DNA from: an uncultured Prevotellaceae bacterium | GTDB taxonomy: Bacteria > Bacteroidota > Bacteroidia > Bacteroidales > Bacteroidaceae | NCBI GenBank assembly: GCA_900314715.1 | Contig: OMWI01000041.1 | Location: 1 to 32,371, forward strand | Reading direction: 5' to 3' | Length of the DNA stretch: 32,371 bases | In this document: one piece after another, positions 1-8,225 of the stretch | Position numbering within the stretch: position 1 is the first letter of the stretch | How the letters are laid out: each line of letters starts with the position of its first letter | Notes under the pieces: model-generated | Database searches by the model: none | What the model saw: the letters and a program-made list of their open reading frames with translations, nothing else | Told to the model about the DNA's origin: nothing | Translations under genes and position numbers: made by a program

Positions 1-130
1 TTCGCTTGTGTCTATCGATTCAGTACGACAACGAAGCAACTGTCTACTGTTTCAGCTAATGAAGAGAAAAAGTGTCTAGTGAAATCAGGAAAAGTCAGTT
101 AACAAAATGGGTGTTTTGTGTTAAAAGACC

Positions 131-196
131 TAAACCATATATTTAGCAAGGCTAAACCATATATTTGCGCTTTGCAAACCTATCGTTTGCGGTCTG
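131..196 (+). repeat. 22-base tandem repeat, array A (3 units)
   Basis: Three units start at 131, 153 and 176 (22, 23 and 21 bases). Each has AAAC, five bases, then ATTT or GTTT, followed by a GC-containing tail. Units 1 and 2 share TAAACCATATATTT; unit 3 is AAACCTATCGTTT. The first unit continues with AGC and the second with GCG, as in array B. AAAC-N5-GTTT is a small dyad, so each unit could be a protein site spaced about two helical turns from the next. The function is unknown. Confidence 0.75.
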
Positions 197-243
197 TAAA
201 TGACAGCCCTTCGGAAGAGGGTTACAACAATTCAAAATCAAAA

Positions 244-468
244 TGTCACTTTTGTCACGCGTCACTTTTGTCACTTTAAGCATTTTCAATCATTCTGAAA
301 TGGTATATATATATATAATTATATTAATATATTATTATAATAATATATTAATATAAAATTTAATTACTTATAATTTAAAATTTTTACTATCATTTTACTT
401 GCGATTTTTCACGCCTTTTTATGTGAAAAACCTTAAAGTGACAAAAGTGACGCGTGACAAAAGTGACA
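244..468. repeat. Long inverted repeat with GTCAC iterons
   Basis: Bases 244-280 and 432-468 are perfect reverse complements over 37 bases, separated by 151 bases of very AT-rich sequence. Each arm carries the 14-mer GTCACTTTTGTCAC twice (245-258 and 261-274 on the left), separated by GC, so the 5-mer GTCAC recurs four times per arm. Inside the spacer are a 38-base AT palindrome (319-356) and a hairpin TTTTTCAC/GTGAAAAA (405-412 and 423-430). The arrangement resembles iterons or a cruciform-forming site. It could be the ends of a small mobile element, a protein-binding site or a replication-type locus; I do not recognise it. Confidence 0.9.
319..356. repeat. 38-base AT-only perfect palindrome
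   Basis: The sequence is perfectly self-complementary about the point between 337 and 338 and contains only A and T. It lies in the spacer of the long inverted repeat, about 18 bases left of that repeat's own centre at 356. Such a tract melts easily and can extrude as a cruciform. Confidence 0.9.
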
Positions 469-632
469 AAATTAGATTTAATTTCAAAGAAACTCTAATT
501 ATTTGAATAGTAACAGTTGTAGATTAAAGTTACTTTTTCTTGTCATGTTGCTCATCCTATCCATCTTATTTTTGTGGAAACGTTGACTTTAAGTTTTTCA
601 TTTATAGTTGTCCGCTAAACGGCAGCCAGGAA

Positions 633-800
633 GGCCAACAAGCTTATAGCCTAGGGCAACGCCCTAGGTAAGAGTGTATGTGGAATCTTCGCGCTGTAAG
701 CGCAAAAGCATTGATAGTTTAATTCTTTTGCTCTTTCAGAGCGAAATATGTTGGTGTTCCTTTTCCCAGAGCGTTGCTCTGGGCTATATGCTTGTTGGCC
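633..800. repeat. Nested palindromic hairpin element 1 (168 bp)
   Basis: The element is symmetric about 716.5. Outer arms 633-668 and 765-800 match as an inverted repeat with five differences, and inner arms 690-708 and 725-743 with three. Each arm also folds on itself: CCTAGGGC-AAC-GCCCTAGG at 650-668, CCCAGAGC-GTT-GCTCTGGG at 765-783, GCGCT-GTA-AGCGC at 691-703 and GCTCT-TTC-AGAGC at 730-742. Most differences between arms fall in pairs that keep these local hairpins. A further hairpin GGCCC-TTC-GGGCC (797-809) overlaps the right end, so the true limits may be about 619-812. Similar hairpin clusters are, as I recall, common between genes in Bacteroidetes. Candidates are a REP/MITE-like element moved by a Y1 (RAYT-type) transposase, or a structured RNA. 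Confidence 0.8.
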
Positions 801-964
801 CTTCGGGCCGCTAGTAAGCCACTATTGTTAGAACATCATTGGATGATGTGCAGACAAAGGCTTTTCTGACGATTTTGAAAAGTTTTATCGAACAACAATG
901 ATTCGGCTCAGTCGATTTTTCATGAGGGGAAAAACTTAGTTAGATAATCAATGTTTGCATGGAA

Positions 965-1202
965 GATGCCGTAGGCATCAGATGATAGTAGCCAGCTATG
1001 CAGCTGCCCCATTGGGGGCAGCGAAATGGCTGGTTAAGATATGGATATATAAAAATGCAAGCCTTTAGGTTTGCGACATGATTCATCATGTCCCTTGCAT
1101 AACAGCAAGGAATTATATGTGTATCTTTCACTACCAGCCATTTTGAAACACCTAAAGGCGTTTCTGCATAGCTGGCTACTATTATCCAATGCCTACGGCA
1201 TT
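965..1202. repeat. Nested palindromic hairpin element 2 (238 bp)
   Basis: The element is symmetric about 1083.5 and has seven hairpins in mirror order. Perfect inverted arms are 985-1001 with 1166-1182 and 1024-1034 with 1133-1143. Terminal hairpins are GATGCC-GTA-GGCATC (965-979) and AATGCC-TAC-GGCATT (1188-1202). The central hairpin is CATGAT-TC-ATCATG (1077-1090). The hairpins at 1003-1022 and 1145-1164 occupy mirrored 20-base slots but have unrelated sequence; the same holds for the 18-base hairpins at 1057-1074 and 1093-1110. Architecture is therefore conserved where sequence is not. It probably belongs to the same class as element 1. Confidence 0.8.
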
Positions 1203-1262
1203 TCTCCTTTCTCAAATAGATTGCCAATTCAATGGTATGAAACTACGGCAAAAGAATAAAGA

Positions 1263-1286
1263 GGGTGTGTCAAAATTGGCACACCC
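1263..1286 (-). terminator. Intrinsic terminator of the efflux-lpxA operon
   Basis: GGGTGTG (1263-1269) pairs with CACACCC (1280-1286), extended by a wobble and a C-G pair, with a six-base AT loop. Read on the minus strand it starts 27 bases after the lpxA stop and is followed by a T-rich run (TCTTTATTCTTTT). That is the usual form of a Rho-independent terminator. Confidence 0.8.
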
Positions 1287-1312
1287 CCATCTTTGTTTTA
1301 TCGTAAATGAGA

Positions 1313-2095
1313 TTACAATTTCCCGATAATGCCCGCTTTGGTAGAGTTGATGAAGTTCACGATGTTGCGAATTTCTTGGCTATCGGGAACTTGGTCGTTG
1401 ATTTGCAGGACAGCATCAAAGACGCTGTTTTGTCCGTTGAAAACCAGACGATAAGCGTTTGCGATGTGTTTCTGCACCTTATCGCTGATGCCGTAGGAAG
1501 TCATCATCGTGTTGTTGATGCCGCTAAACTTAACGGGCGTTCCGCCAGCGATGATATAGGGCGGTACATCCCTTGAGAAAGTTGTTCCTGCCTGAATCAT
1601 CGCACCCTCGCCAACGCGAGTCCTTGCGTTCTCGATGACACTTGAGGAGAAAATCACGCCATTACCAATCTCACAATCACCTGCAATCTTGGTACCATAA
1701 CCGAATACGCAATGATTTCCCACCTTGGTGTCATGACTGATGTGTGCACCTTCCAAGAGGAAGTTGTCATTGCCAATCACCGTTTGGCAACCCCTATGCG
1801 TGGCGCGGTTGATAACCACGTTTTCGCGAATGATATTGTTGTCGCCAATGATGAGTTCGCTTTTCTCGCCACAGAAATGAAAGTCTTGTGGTAATGCGCC
1901 CAATACGGAACCCTGGTGAACCTTATTGTGCGCTCCCATGCGCGTACCGTTCAGGATGCTTACGAACGGGAAGATGATACAATTATCGCCGATGACCACA
2001 TCGTCTTCTATATAGACGAATGGGAATATCTTGCAATTGTTGCCGATTCTCGCCTTTGGAGATATTTCAGCTTTAGGACTTATTTCGCTTGCCAT
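1313..2095 (-). CDS. lpxA: UDP-N-acetylglucosamine acyltransferase LpxA
   Basis: This cytoplasmic enzyme moves a 3-hydroxyacyl chain from acyl carrier protein to UDP-GlcNAc, the first step of lipid A synthesis. The 260-residue product matches the usual LpxA length (about 260). It is a left-handed beta-helix of hexapeptide repeats over roughly residues 1-190, with a helical C-terminal part. Family signatures are visible: PQDFHF at 69-74, RENVVINRATH around 90-100, the catalytic-histidine segment HISHD with H121 as the likely general base, and DVPPY at 176-180. It is the last gene of a minus-strand operon, 15 bases after the outer membrane channel gene. In many Bacteroidetes lpxA sits with lpxD and lpxC-fabZ, so its place behind an efflux pump is unusual. 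A paralogue elsewhere cannot be excluded. Confidence 0.93.
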   Translation of the reverse strand: MASEISPKAEISPKARIGNNCKIFPFVYIEDDVVIGDNCIIFPFVSILNGTRMGAHNKVHQGSVLGALPQDFHFCGEKSELIIGDNNIIRENVVINRATHRGCQTVIGNDNFLLEGAHISHDTKVGNHCVFGYGTKIAGDCEIGNGVIFSSSVIENARTRVGEGAMIQAGTTFSRDVPPYIIAGGTPVKFSGINNTMMTSYGISDKVQKHIANAYRLVFNGQNSVFDAVLQINDQVPDSQEIRNIVNFINSTKAGIIGKL

Positions 2096-2110
2096 AATTC
2101 AAATGTTTTA

Positions 2111-3496
2111 TTATTTTGCTCCTCCACCGAGTGCTACATAAAGATTCACTACAGCTTGCACCTTGTTGAAATCATCCGTTACCTTAGAGATTTCAGCATT
2201 GAGCAGGCTCGACTGAGCGGTGATAACTTCCAGATAGTTGGTATTGTTTAGGCCATAGGAGGCTTTCGTGTCTTGTACGTTCTGACGAAGAACGGCAATC
2301 TGCTTGGCCTCTATCTGACTCTTCTCTTCGCTGGAGTTATAGAGAACGAGGGCGTTGGAAACCTCGTTTCCTGCCTTCAGAATCGTGTTCTGCCATGTGT
2401 TGTAGGCTTGTTCGTACTTCATCTTTGCCACTTTCAAGCCAGCAACAATCTGTCCGTGCTGGAAGATGGGTTGCACAAGACTTCCAACGGCAGAAAGCAA
2501 GATTTTACCTGGGTCAACCAAACCATTGTTGTTGGTAAAGGCACCCGTTCCCGTGATGGTGATATTGGGATAGAAGCGCGAGCGAGCCACGTTGATGTCG
2601 TAGAAACAACTGGCCAAGGTCAACTCTGCGGCGTGAACATCCGCACGATTGTTGAGCAATTGAATGCCGACGCCCGTACTGAACTTGCTTGGCAGTTGTT
2701 GCTCTTCCAATTTGCCACGGTCGATGGCAAAGGCCGTTTCGCCCATCAGCAAGGTCAATGAATTCTCTATTTCGCGAATCTGACGCTTCAAGTCTACGGT
2801 ACTTGCCTGAACGGAGAGATAACTTGCCTCCGCACTTTGAACGGCCGTAGAACGATAGCCGACGCGCGTCTCCTTCAATAGTTTCATGCGCTCCCAAGTC
2901 TGCTTGGTCAACTCCGTCATGTCGTACATGATTTCCAACTGACGGTCGAGCATCAGCAACGTATAGTACAAGTTGGCAACACCAGAGATGATGTTCACCT
3001 GTACCACCGTTTGGTAGTCCTTGGTAGCCAACAATTGCATCTGCACGCTACGCTTGGAGTTCAGGAGATTGCCGAACAAATCCACGTTCCATGAAGCAGA
3101 GACGGGCAACGTATAAGCCTTGGTAGGCGCCTTTCCGTCGAACGACGAGATAGTTCCTTGCGGTGAAACGGCAACGGAGGGAAGGAAAGCCAATTTTGCC
3201 ACCTTCAATTGTTCCTCCACCATTTTCACGTTCAGAGCCGCATTCAGCAAGTCGATATTGTTGGTCAATGCCTTTTCGATAATGGTCTGCAAGTGCGGGT
3301 CGGTAAACACCTCTCTCCATGGTAAGTTGCCAAAAGAGGTGGTATCGTTAGACACCAATGTATCCCTCAACGAAACGGGATCCCTGAAAAGGCCCTCGGT
3401 GTCTACGTCTGGACGCTCATATTTTCCGTAAAGGCTTTTGCAGCCCGTGAAGACCACGGCTGCCAAGCCTATGATGATGATATTTATTTTCTTCAT
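2111..3496 (-). CDS. RND efflux outer membrane channel lipoprotein (OprM/NodT type)
   Basis: This is the outer membrane exit duct of a tripartite efflux pump (TolC/OprM fold). The 461-residue product starts with a lipoprotein signal whose lipobox ends in C19 (VVFTGC). It then has two OEP repeats rich in helices and small beta strands; SWNVDLFGNLLNSKR is typical of the first and ARSRFYPNITITGTGAF of the second. It lies 2 bases after the pump gene and 15 bases before lpxA, so all are probably cotranscribed. The exported substrate cannot be told from sequence. The family call is firm; a specific name is not. Confidence 0.93.
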   Translation of the reverse strand: MKKINIIIIGLAAVVFTGCKSLYGKYERPDVDTEGLFRDPVSLRDTLVSNDTTSFGNLPWREVFTDPHLQTIIEKALTNNIDLLNAALNVKMVEEQLKVAKLAFLPSVAVSPQGTISSFDGKAPTKAYTLPVSASWNVDLFGNLLNSKRSVQMQLLATKDYQTVVQVNIISGVANLYYTLLMLDRQLEIMYDMTELTKQTWERMKLLKETRVGYRSTAVQSAEASYLSVQASTVDLKRQIREIENSLTLLMGETAFAIDRGKLEEQQLPSKFSTGVGIQLLNNRADVHAAELTLASCFYDINVARSRFYPNITITGTGAFTNNNGLVDPGKILLSAVGSLVQPIFQHGQIVAGLKVAKMKYEQAYNTWQNTILKAGNEVSNALVLYNSSEEKSQIEAKQIAVLRQNVQDTKASYGLNNTNYLEVITAQSSLLNAEISKVTDDFNKVQAVVNLYVALGGGAK

Positions 3497-3498
3497 GA

Positions 3499-6400
3499 TT
3501 ATTCCTCCACTTTATATTCAACAGGTGAACCGTGTGCATATTGCTCCAATTCAGCTTCTACCTCATCGTTGGTCTCGTTCTCGAACTTCATCGGACGGAA
3601 CTTCTCTTGCAATGACTGGAAGATAACGAACAACGTAGGAACGACGAAGATTTGGCAGAGTGTACCGATTAACATACCGCCAACGGCCGCTGCACCCAAT
3701 GTCTGGTTACCGTTCTTGCCTACACCCGATGCAAACATCATTGGCAACAAACCGATAATCATGGCCAGAGACGTCATCAAGATGGGGCGCAAACGAGCGG
3801 CAGCACCGAGCACGGCAGACCATGAAACGGCCATACCCAACTCACGACGCTCAAGGGCAAACTGTACAATCAAGATGGCGTTCTTTGCCAACAAACCAAT
3901 CAACATAATCAGCGAAATCTGCATGTAGATGTCGTTGGAGTGTCCGAACAATTGCGTGAACAAGAATGCACCTGCCAATCCGAACGGTACGGAGAGTACC
4001 ACGGCGAGCGGCAAGATATAACTCTCGTATTGTGCCGACAAAATCAAGTAGATGAAGATGAAGCACAACAGGAAGATAAGGGCGGTAGAGTTGCTGGAAG
4101 CTGCCTCTGAACGCGTCAGACCAGAATAGTCATACGTGTAACCTTGTGGGAGGTTCTCGGCTGCCACTTCCTGAACGGCCTTGATAGCTTCACCAGAAGA
4201 ATAGCCGTCGGCAACGGTTGCCGTAACGTTAATAGCGGTGAAGAGGTTGAAACGGTTGATGTTTGAAGGACCATACACGCGCTCTAAGTTACAGAACTCC
4301 TGGATGGGAGACATTCCGTGAGGTGTGCGTACATATACGCTATTCAACGATTCGGGAGTCATACGTGTGGCTGGGTCGCCTTGAACCATCACACGATAGA
4401 GCTTACCGTAAGCGTTGAAGTTGGATGCGTACAAACCTCCATAGTATCCCTGCAAGGTAGTGAGAATGGTAGAGGGAGAAATGCCAGATTGCTTACACTT
4501 AGCCACGTCTACGTGAATCATGTATTGTGGATAATTAGGGTTGTAAGAAGTCATGGCGGTTTGAATCTCAGGACGCTTGTTCAATGCAGCCAAGTAATCT
4601 TGTACCACCTCGAAGAACTTATTGAGTGAACCACCCGTACGGTCTTGCATCACGAGAGAGATACCACTATTGGCGGAGAATCCTGGAATCATCGGGGGAG
4701 CGAAAGCCAAGATTTTTGCATCCTTAATGTGGGCTGTCTTCAAGTAAATCTGTGCGAGAACACCATTTGCCTCGTAAGGATTCAAGAAGAAACGATAAAT
4801 GCCGTCACCTTCCCAAAGACCCGAAATCTTCCACCAAAGACCCTTCTGACGCTCATCGAAAGGCTTCAACTTGATAACGAAGGTGGCTTGGTCGGAACCA
4901 GCACCTGCGATGAAGTTGTAACCTTGGATTTGCTCACGACTTTGAATGGCTGGGTCGGCACCCAAGATGCTGTCAACCTGATTGATGACCTTTGTGGTGC
5001 GAGCAACAGAAGTAGCAGGAGGCATTGAAATCGTACAGAACAACGTACCTGTATCTTCGTCGGGAACCAATCCCGTCTTTGTGGTAAACATCGTTCCTGC
5101 CAATATGGCGATACCGATTACTACAGCAATACCGATAGCCAATGGCTTGCGCACCATCTTCTCGATGCCGTTCTTGTATTTGCCTAACACCTTGTCGTAA
5201 GCCACGTTGAACGACTCATGGAAACGGTCAACGCGCGACATCTTGCGCTCATTGCCATTCTCGTCTTTCGGCTTCAGGAAGATAGCACAAAGCGCTGGCG
5301 AAAGCGTCAAGGCATTCAAGGCCGAGATAAAGATGGAGACGGCCATCGTCACACCGAACTCACGATAGAACGTACCGCTTGTTCCACCGATAAACGACAC
5401 GGGGATAAACACCGAAGCCATCACGAGCGTGATAGAGATGATAGCGCCAGAGATTTCGTTCATCGCGTCGATAGATGCCGTTAGCGCACTCTTGTAACCT
5501 TGGTCGAGTTTAGCGTGAACCGCCTCTACCACCACGATGGCATCATCCACCACGATGGCGATTGCCAACAACAAGGCAGAAAGCGTAAGAAGGTTGATAG
5601 AGAATCCGAATATCTTCAGGAAGAAGAAGGTACCAATCAACGAAACAGGTACGGCAATCAGAGGAATCAACGTAGAACGGAAGTCTTGCAAGAAGATGTA
5701 AACCACGATGAACACCAAGATAAGCGTCATGAGCAAGGTGAATACCACCTCCTCGATAGAGGCATACAAGAATTCAGTTACGTCGTAGTTGATTTTATAC
5801 TTCATTCCCGGTGGGAACAACTTAGCTTGCTCTTCCAGTTCTTTCTTCACTTGTACGGCAATGTCGTTAGCGTTAGAACCAGCAATCTGCTGAACCATAC
5901 CCATCACGGAAGGAACGTTGTTGTTCTTCATGGATACGGAATATTGCAAACCACCCAATTCGATTTTAGCAACGTCTTTCAGTTTCAATGTAGAACCATC
6001 GGCGTTGCTCGAAATGATGATGTTGCCGAATTCCTCTTCGCTCTTCAAACGACCCGTATAGCGCATGGCGTACTCGTAAGCCACGTTGGATTGCTCACCA
6101 AACGTACCAGGAGCGGCCTCAATGTTTTGCTCAGCCAACACGCCAGAAATGTCGGATGGCATCAAACCATGTTGTTTCATCACTTCTGGTTTCAGCCAGA
6201 TACGCATAGAGTAAGTTTTTACACCAGGACTCTGCACGTCTCCCACACCCTGAATACGCTTGATGGCAGGTACGATATTGATGTTATTGTAGTTCGTAAG
6301 GAACTTATCGTCGTAGCGACCATCGGAAGTCAGGGTGAACATCATTACTTGTGAGGTCTGACGTTTCATCACCGTAACACCGATTCTCGTTACTTCGGCA

Positions 6401-6756
6401 GGCAACAAAGCTTGTGCTTGCGAAACGCGGTTTTGCACGTTCACGGCACACATATCTGGGTTCATTCCTTGACGGAACAAGATGGAAAGGCTGGCAGAAC
6501 CCGACGAAGCGGAAGAACTGATATAATCCATACCTTCCACACCGTTGATGCTCTCCTCCAATGGTACAAGCACGGAGTTCTTCACCGTTTCCGCATCAGC
6601 ACCAGGATAGCTGGTGAACACCACAACGGTAGGCGGCGCAATGTCTGGATACTGCTCAATAGGCAGCGTAGCCAGTCCGATGAAACCCAACAATACTATC
6701 ACGATGGAAATCACCGTTGACAGTACCGGGCGTTTTATGAATGTTGTAAATGTCAT
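3499..6756 (-). CDS. RND efflux permease, HAE1 family (AcrB/MexB-like)
   Basis: This inner membrane proton-driven pump exports drugs or other amphiphiles through a periplasmic adaptor and an outer membrane channel. The 1085-residue product has the usual RND length and plan: TM1 near residues 10-30, a large periplasmic loop, a TM2-6 block starting near 335, a second loop, and a final TM block. The proton-relay pair D404/D405 in IVVDDAIVVVEAVHAK matches AcrB D407/D408. The N-terminal FIKRPVLSTVISI motif and the PGADAETVKN segment are classic. The C-terminal tail is acidic (NDEVEAELEQ). It sits between the adaptor gene (12-base gap) and the channel gene (2-base gap). No frameshift or missing key residue is seen. 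Confidence 0.96.
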   Translation of the reverse strand: MTFTTFIKRPVLSTVISIVIVLLGFIGLATLPIEQYPDIAPPTVVVFTSYPGADAETVKNSVLVPLEESINGVEGMDYISSSASSGSASLSILFRQGMNPDMCAVNVQNRVSQAQALLPAEVTRIGVTVMKRQTSQVMMFTLTSDGRYDDKFLTNYNNINIVPAIKRIQGVGDVQSPGVKTYSMRIWLKPEVMKQHGLMPSDISGVLAEQNIEAAPGTFGEQSNVAYEYAMRYTGRLKSEEEFGNIIISSNADGSTLKLKDVAKIELGGLQYSVSMKNNNVPSVMGMVQQIAGSNANDIAVQVKKELEEQAKLFPPGMKYKINYDVTEFLYASIEEVVFTLLMTLILVFIVVYIFLQDFRSTLIPLIAVPVSLIGTFFFLKIFGFSINLLTLSALLLAIAIVVDDAIVVVEAVHAKLDQGYKSALTASIDAMNEISGAIISITLVMASVFIPVSFIGGTSGTFYREFGVTMAVSIFISALNALTLSPALCAIFLKPKDENGNERKMSRVDRFHESFNVAYDKVLGKYKNGIEKMVRKPLAIGIAVVIGIAILAGTMFTTKTGLVPDEDTGTLFCTISMPPATSVARTTKVINQVDSILGADPAIQSREQIQGYNFIAGAGSDQATFVIKLKPFDERQKGLWWKISGLWEGDGIYRFFLNPYEANGVLAQIYLKTAHIKDAKILAFAPPMIPGFSANSGISLVMQDRTGGSLNKFFEVVQDYLAALNKRPEIQTAMTSYNPNYPQYMIHVDVAKCKQSGISPSTILTTLQGYYGGLYASNFNAYGKLYRVMVQGDPATRMTPESLNSVYVRTPHGMSPIQEFCNLERVYGPSNINRFNLFTAINVTATVADGYSSGEAIKAVQEVAAENLPQGYTYDYSGLTRSEAASSNSTALIFLLCFIFIYLILSAQYESYILPLAVVLSVPFGLAGAFLFTQLFGHSNDIYMQISLIMLIGLLAKNAILIVQFALERRELGMAVSWSAVLGAAARLRPILMTSLAMIIGLLPMMFASGVGKNGNQTLGAAAVGGMLIGTLCQIFVVPTLFVIFQSLQEKFRPMKFENETNDEVEAELEQYAHGSPVEYKVEE

Positions 6757-6768
6757 ATCTTTTCCCTT

Positions 6769-7950
6769 TTATTTCTTCATTGCGTCTACGATTTCTCCAG
6801 CAGTCATAGACTTGGCTTGTTCGGTAATCTTTTGTTGATAACGCTCTGGAGTAATCACCTTAATCTCCTGACCGTCGGTGAGTTTGGTGATTCCATTCGT
6901 TACATAACGATCACCAACGCTCAATCCCTCTGTTACGACGTAGTTGTTACCGTCGTTTTGTGGAGCCACTTTGATTTCCGTATATTTCACCTTGTTATCC
7001 TTGGTGACCGTATACACAAATTTCTTGTCTTGAACCTCAGAAACGCAAGATTGAGGGATAACGATGGCCGTAGAATTGTCGTGAGGAACGATGATAGAAC
7101 CAGAACCACCACTCTTTAACAAACGATTGGGATTTGAGAATACGGCAATCAGTTGAACGGACCCCGTAGCTGCATCAATCACACCACTCATCTTCGTTAC
7201 CTTTCCAGGATGGTTGTAAATCGTACCATCTGCCAATTGAAGTCTAACGGTAGGCATGGAAGCAATAGCAGCTTGTGCCGAGCCAGATGTCTTTGCCATA
7301 TCGAGAATGTCTTTTTCGGTCATGGAGAAGTAAACCTCCATCGAAGAATTGTTGGAAACGGTTGTCAACGCGGGAGTACTTGATGCGCTAACCATTGCAC
7401 CCACCTTATAGGGGAGGTTTCCGATGATACCGCTTGCAGGACTCTTCACGTAGCAGAAGCTCAAGTTCTCGCGAGCAGAAGTCAAGCCAGCTTCGGCTTG
7501 AGCCACTGCTGCTTGTGCCGTTTCGTAAGAGTTCTTGGCAGTCATTAATTCATAATCACCGATAATGTTTTGCTCATGCAATTTCTGGTTGTTTTCGTAT
7601 GTGAGCTTAGCGGTGTTCATTTGAGCCTTAGCCGTGTTAACGGCAGCTTGTGCCTGACGAACGGCAGCTTGATAAGTTACGTTGTCAATAACGAAAAGCA
7701 CTTGTCCAGCGCCTACTGATTGACCTTCTCGCACATTGATACGAGTGATAAAGCCTGCCACTTTGGGGCGAATCTCAACATCCTGTACACCCTTGATAGT
7801 GGCTGGATAAGTGGTTTGTGAAGCAGCCGACGATGTACCAACCGTTACAACGGGATATTCGTCGTCGCCAAAATTGGGCTGTCCGCCACGTTTACCGCCA
7901 CACGAAACAATCATTGCAGCAATCATTGCAATGAATAATACTTTTTTCAT
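6769..7950 (-). CDS. RND efflux periplasmic adaptor lipoprotein (AcrA-like)
   Basis: This membrane fusion protein links the pump to the outer membrane channel. I start it at 7950 because that ATG gives a clean lipoprotein signal (MKKVLFIAMIAAMIVSC, C17) and 393 residues. An ATG at 7956 adds two residues, and the longest open frame (from 8019) adds a charged stretch before the signal. A split lipoyl domain (about 58-92 and 163-190, with RPKVAGFITRINVREGQSV) flanks an Ala/Gln-rich coiled-coil hairpin (about 93-162). A beta-barrel and membrane-proximal domain follow. It is first in the efflux-lpxA operon, with a likely promoter element at 8074-8081. Confidence 0.93.
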   Translation of the reverse strand: MKKVLFIAMIAAMIVSCGGKRGGQPNFGDDEYPVVTVGTSSAASQTTYPATIKGVQDVEIRPKVAGFITRINVREGQSVGAGQVLFVIDNVTYQAAVRQAQAAVNTAKAQMNTAKLTYENNQKLHEQNIIGDYELMTAKNSYETAQAAVAQAEAGLTSARENLSFCYVKSPASGIIGNLPYKVGAMVSASSTPALTTVSNNSSMEVYFSMTEKDILDMAKTSGSAQAAIASMPTVRLQLADGTIYNHPGKVTKMSGVIDAATGSVQLIAVFSNPNRLLKSGGSGSIIVPHDNSTAIVIPQSCVSEVQDKKFVYTVTKDNKVKYTEIKVAPQNDGNNYVVTEGLSVGDRYVTNGITKLTDGQEIKVITPERYQQKITEQAKSMTAGEIVDAMKK

Positions 7951-8073
7951 GTTCATATTATTATTGAATTTAATTGATGATTTCCTTCGTAACATTCTCT
8001 TTTTAATCCCTAAAAACAAATAATGTGTTTATGATAACTGAAAACTGATGTTGTTGTTTCGGTTTTCAAATTG

Positions 8074-8081
8074 CAAAATTA
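8074..8081 (-). promoter_or_regulatory. Candidate -7 element of the efflux operon
   Basis: CAAAATTA on the plus strand reads TAATTTTG on the minus strand and fits the Bacteroidetes -7 consensus TAnnTTTG. No good TTTG lies 19-21 bases upstream, so this is half a promoter only. Transcription would begin near 8070, about 120 bases before the adaptor start. Confidence 0.45.
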
Positions 8082-8204
8082 CTAATAATCCATGAACACA
8101 CCTATTTTAAGAAAGTCATTTTAACAATTATTATCGTCATTTCAAAAATAATGTCTTTCTCTGTAGGATAGAGACGCATGATACTATGACGTTCAAGGAA
8201 CGAA

Positions 8205-8225
8205 ACAAGAAATTCGTTTTCTTGT
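8205..8225 (-). terminator. Possible terminator of cca
   Basis: ACAAGAAA (8205-8212) pairs with TTTCTTGT (8218-8225), and a second hairpin lies at 8190-8202. On the minus strand the stem is followed by TTCGTTCC, a poor T-tract. It lies about 55 bases after the cca stop, so a terminator is possible but weakly supported. Confidence 0.35.

Larger units (their letters stand above)
1..1312. other. Gene-free region rich in structured repeats
   Basis: No convincing gene is seen here. In order it holds a 22-base tandem repeat, a long inverted repeat with an AT palindrome in its loop, a weak hairpin followed by T-rich sequence (arms AGTAAC 509-514 and GTTACT 529-534), two nested hairpin elements, a short hairpin at 833-849 (ACATCAT, TGG, ATGATGT), and the terminator of the leftward lpxA operon. 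Short reading frames crossing 940-1260 are products of the palindromic element there and resemble no protein family I know. The density of repeats suggests a landing site for small non-autonomous elements or a structured regulatory locus. Confidence 0.7.

Noticed and set aside
1-102. An open frame from the left edge to a TAA at 100-102, 33 residues, possibly a gene end
   Set aside because: Two other forward frames are also open for 50-75 bases; the peptide resembles nothing I know, and it is too short to judge.
131-196. A CRISPR-like array
   Set aside because: The 22-base units follow each other directly with no unique spacers, only two or three units occur per site, and no cas genes are in the window.
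940-1259. Two short open frames (95 residues minus, 62 residues plus) in the left gene-free region
   Set aside because: They lie almost wholly inside the 965-1202 palindromic element, overlap each other on opposite strands because of its symmetry, and show no protein-like features.
5500-6354. A 284-residue open frame on the plus strand
   Set aside because: It is antisense to the RND pump gene, and its His/Arg/Gln-rich translation is typical of a shadow frame.
7951-8019. N-terminal extension of the AcrA-like adaptor (start at 8019)
   Set aside because: It would place 23 mostly charged residues before the lipoprotein signal; starts at 7950 or 7956 give a normal signal.
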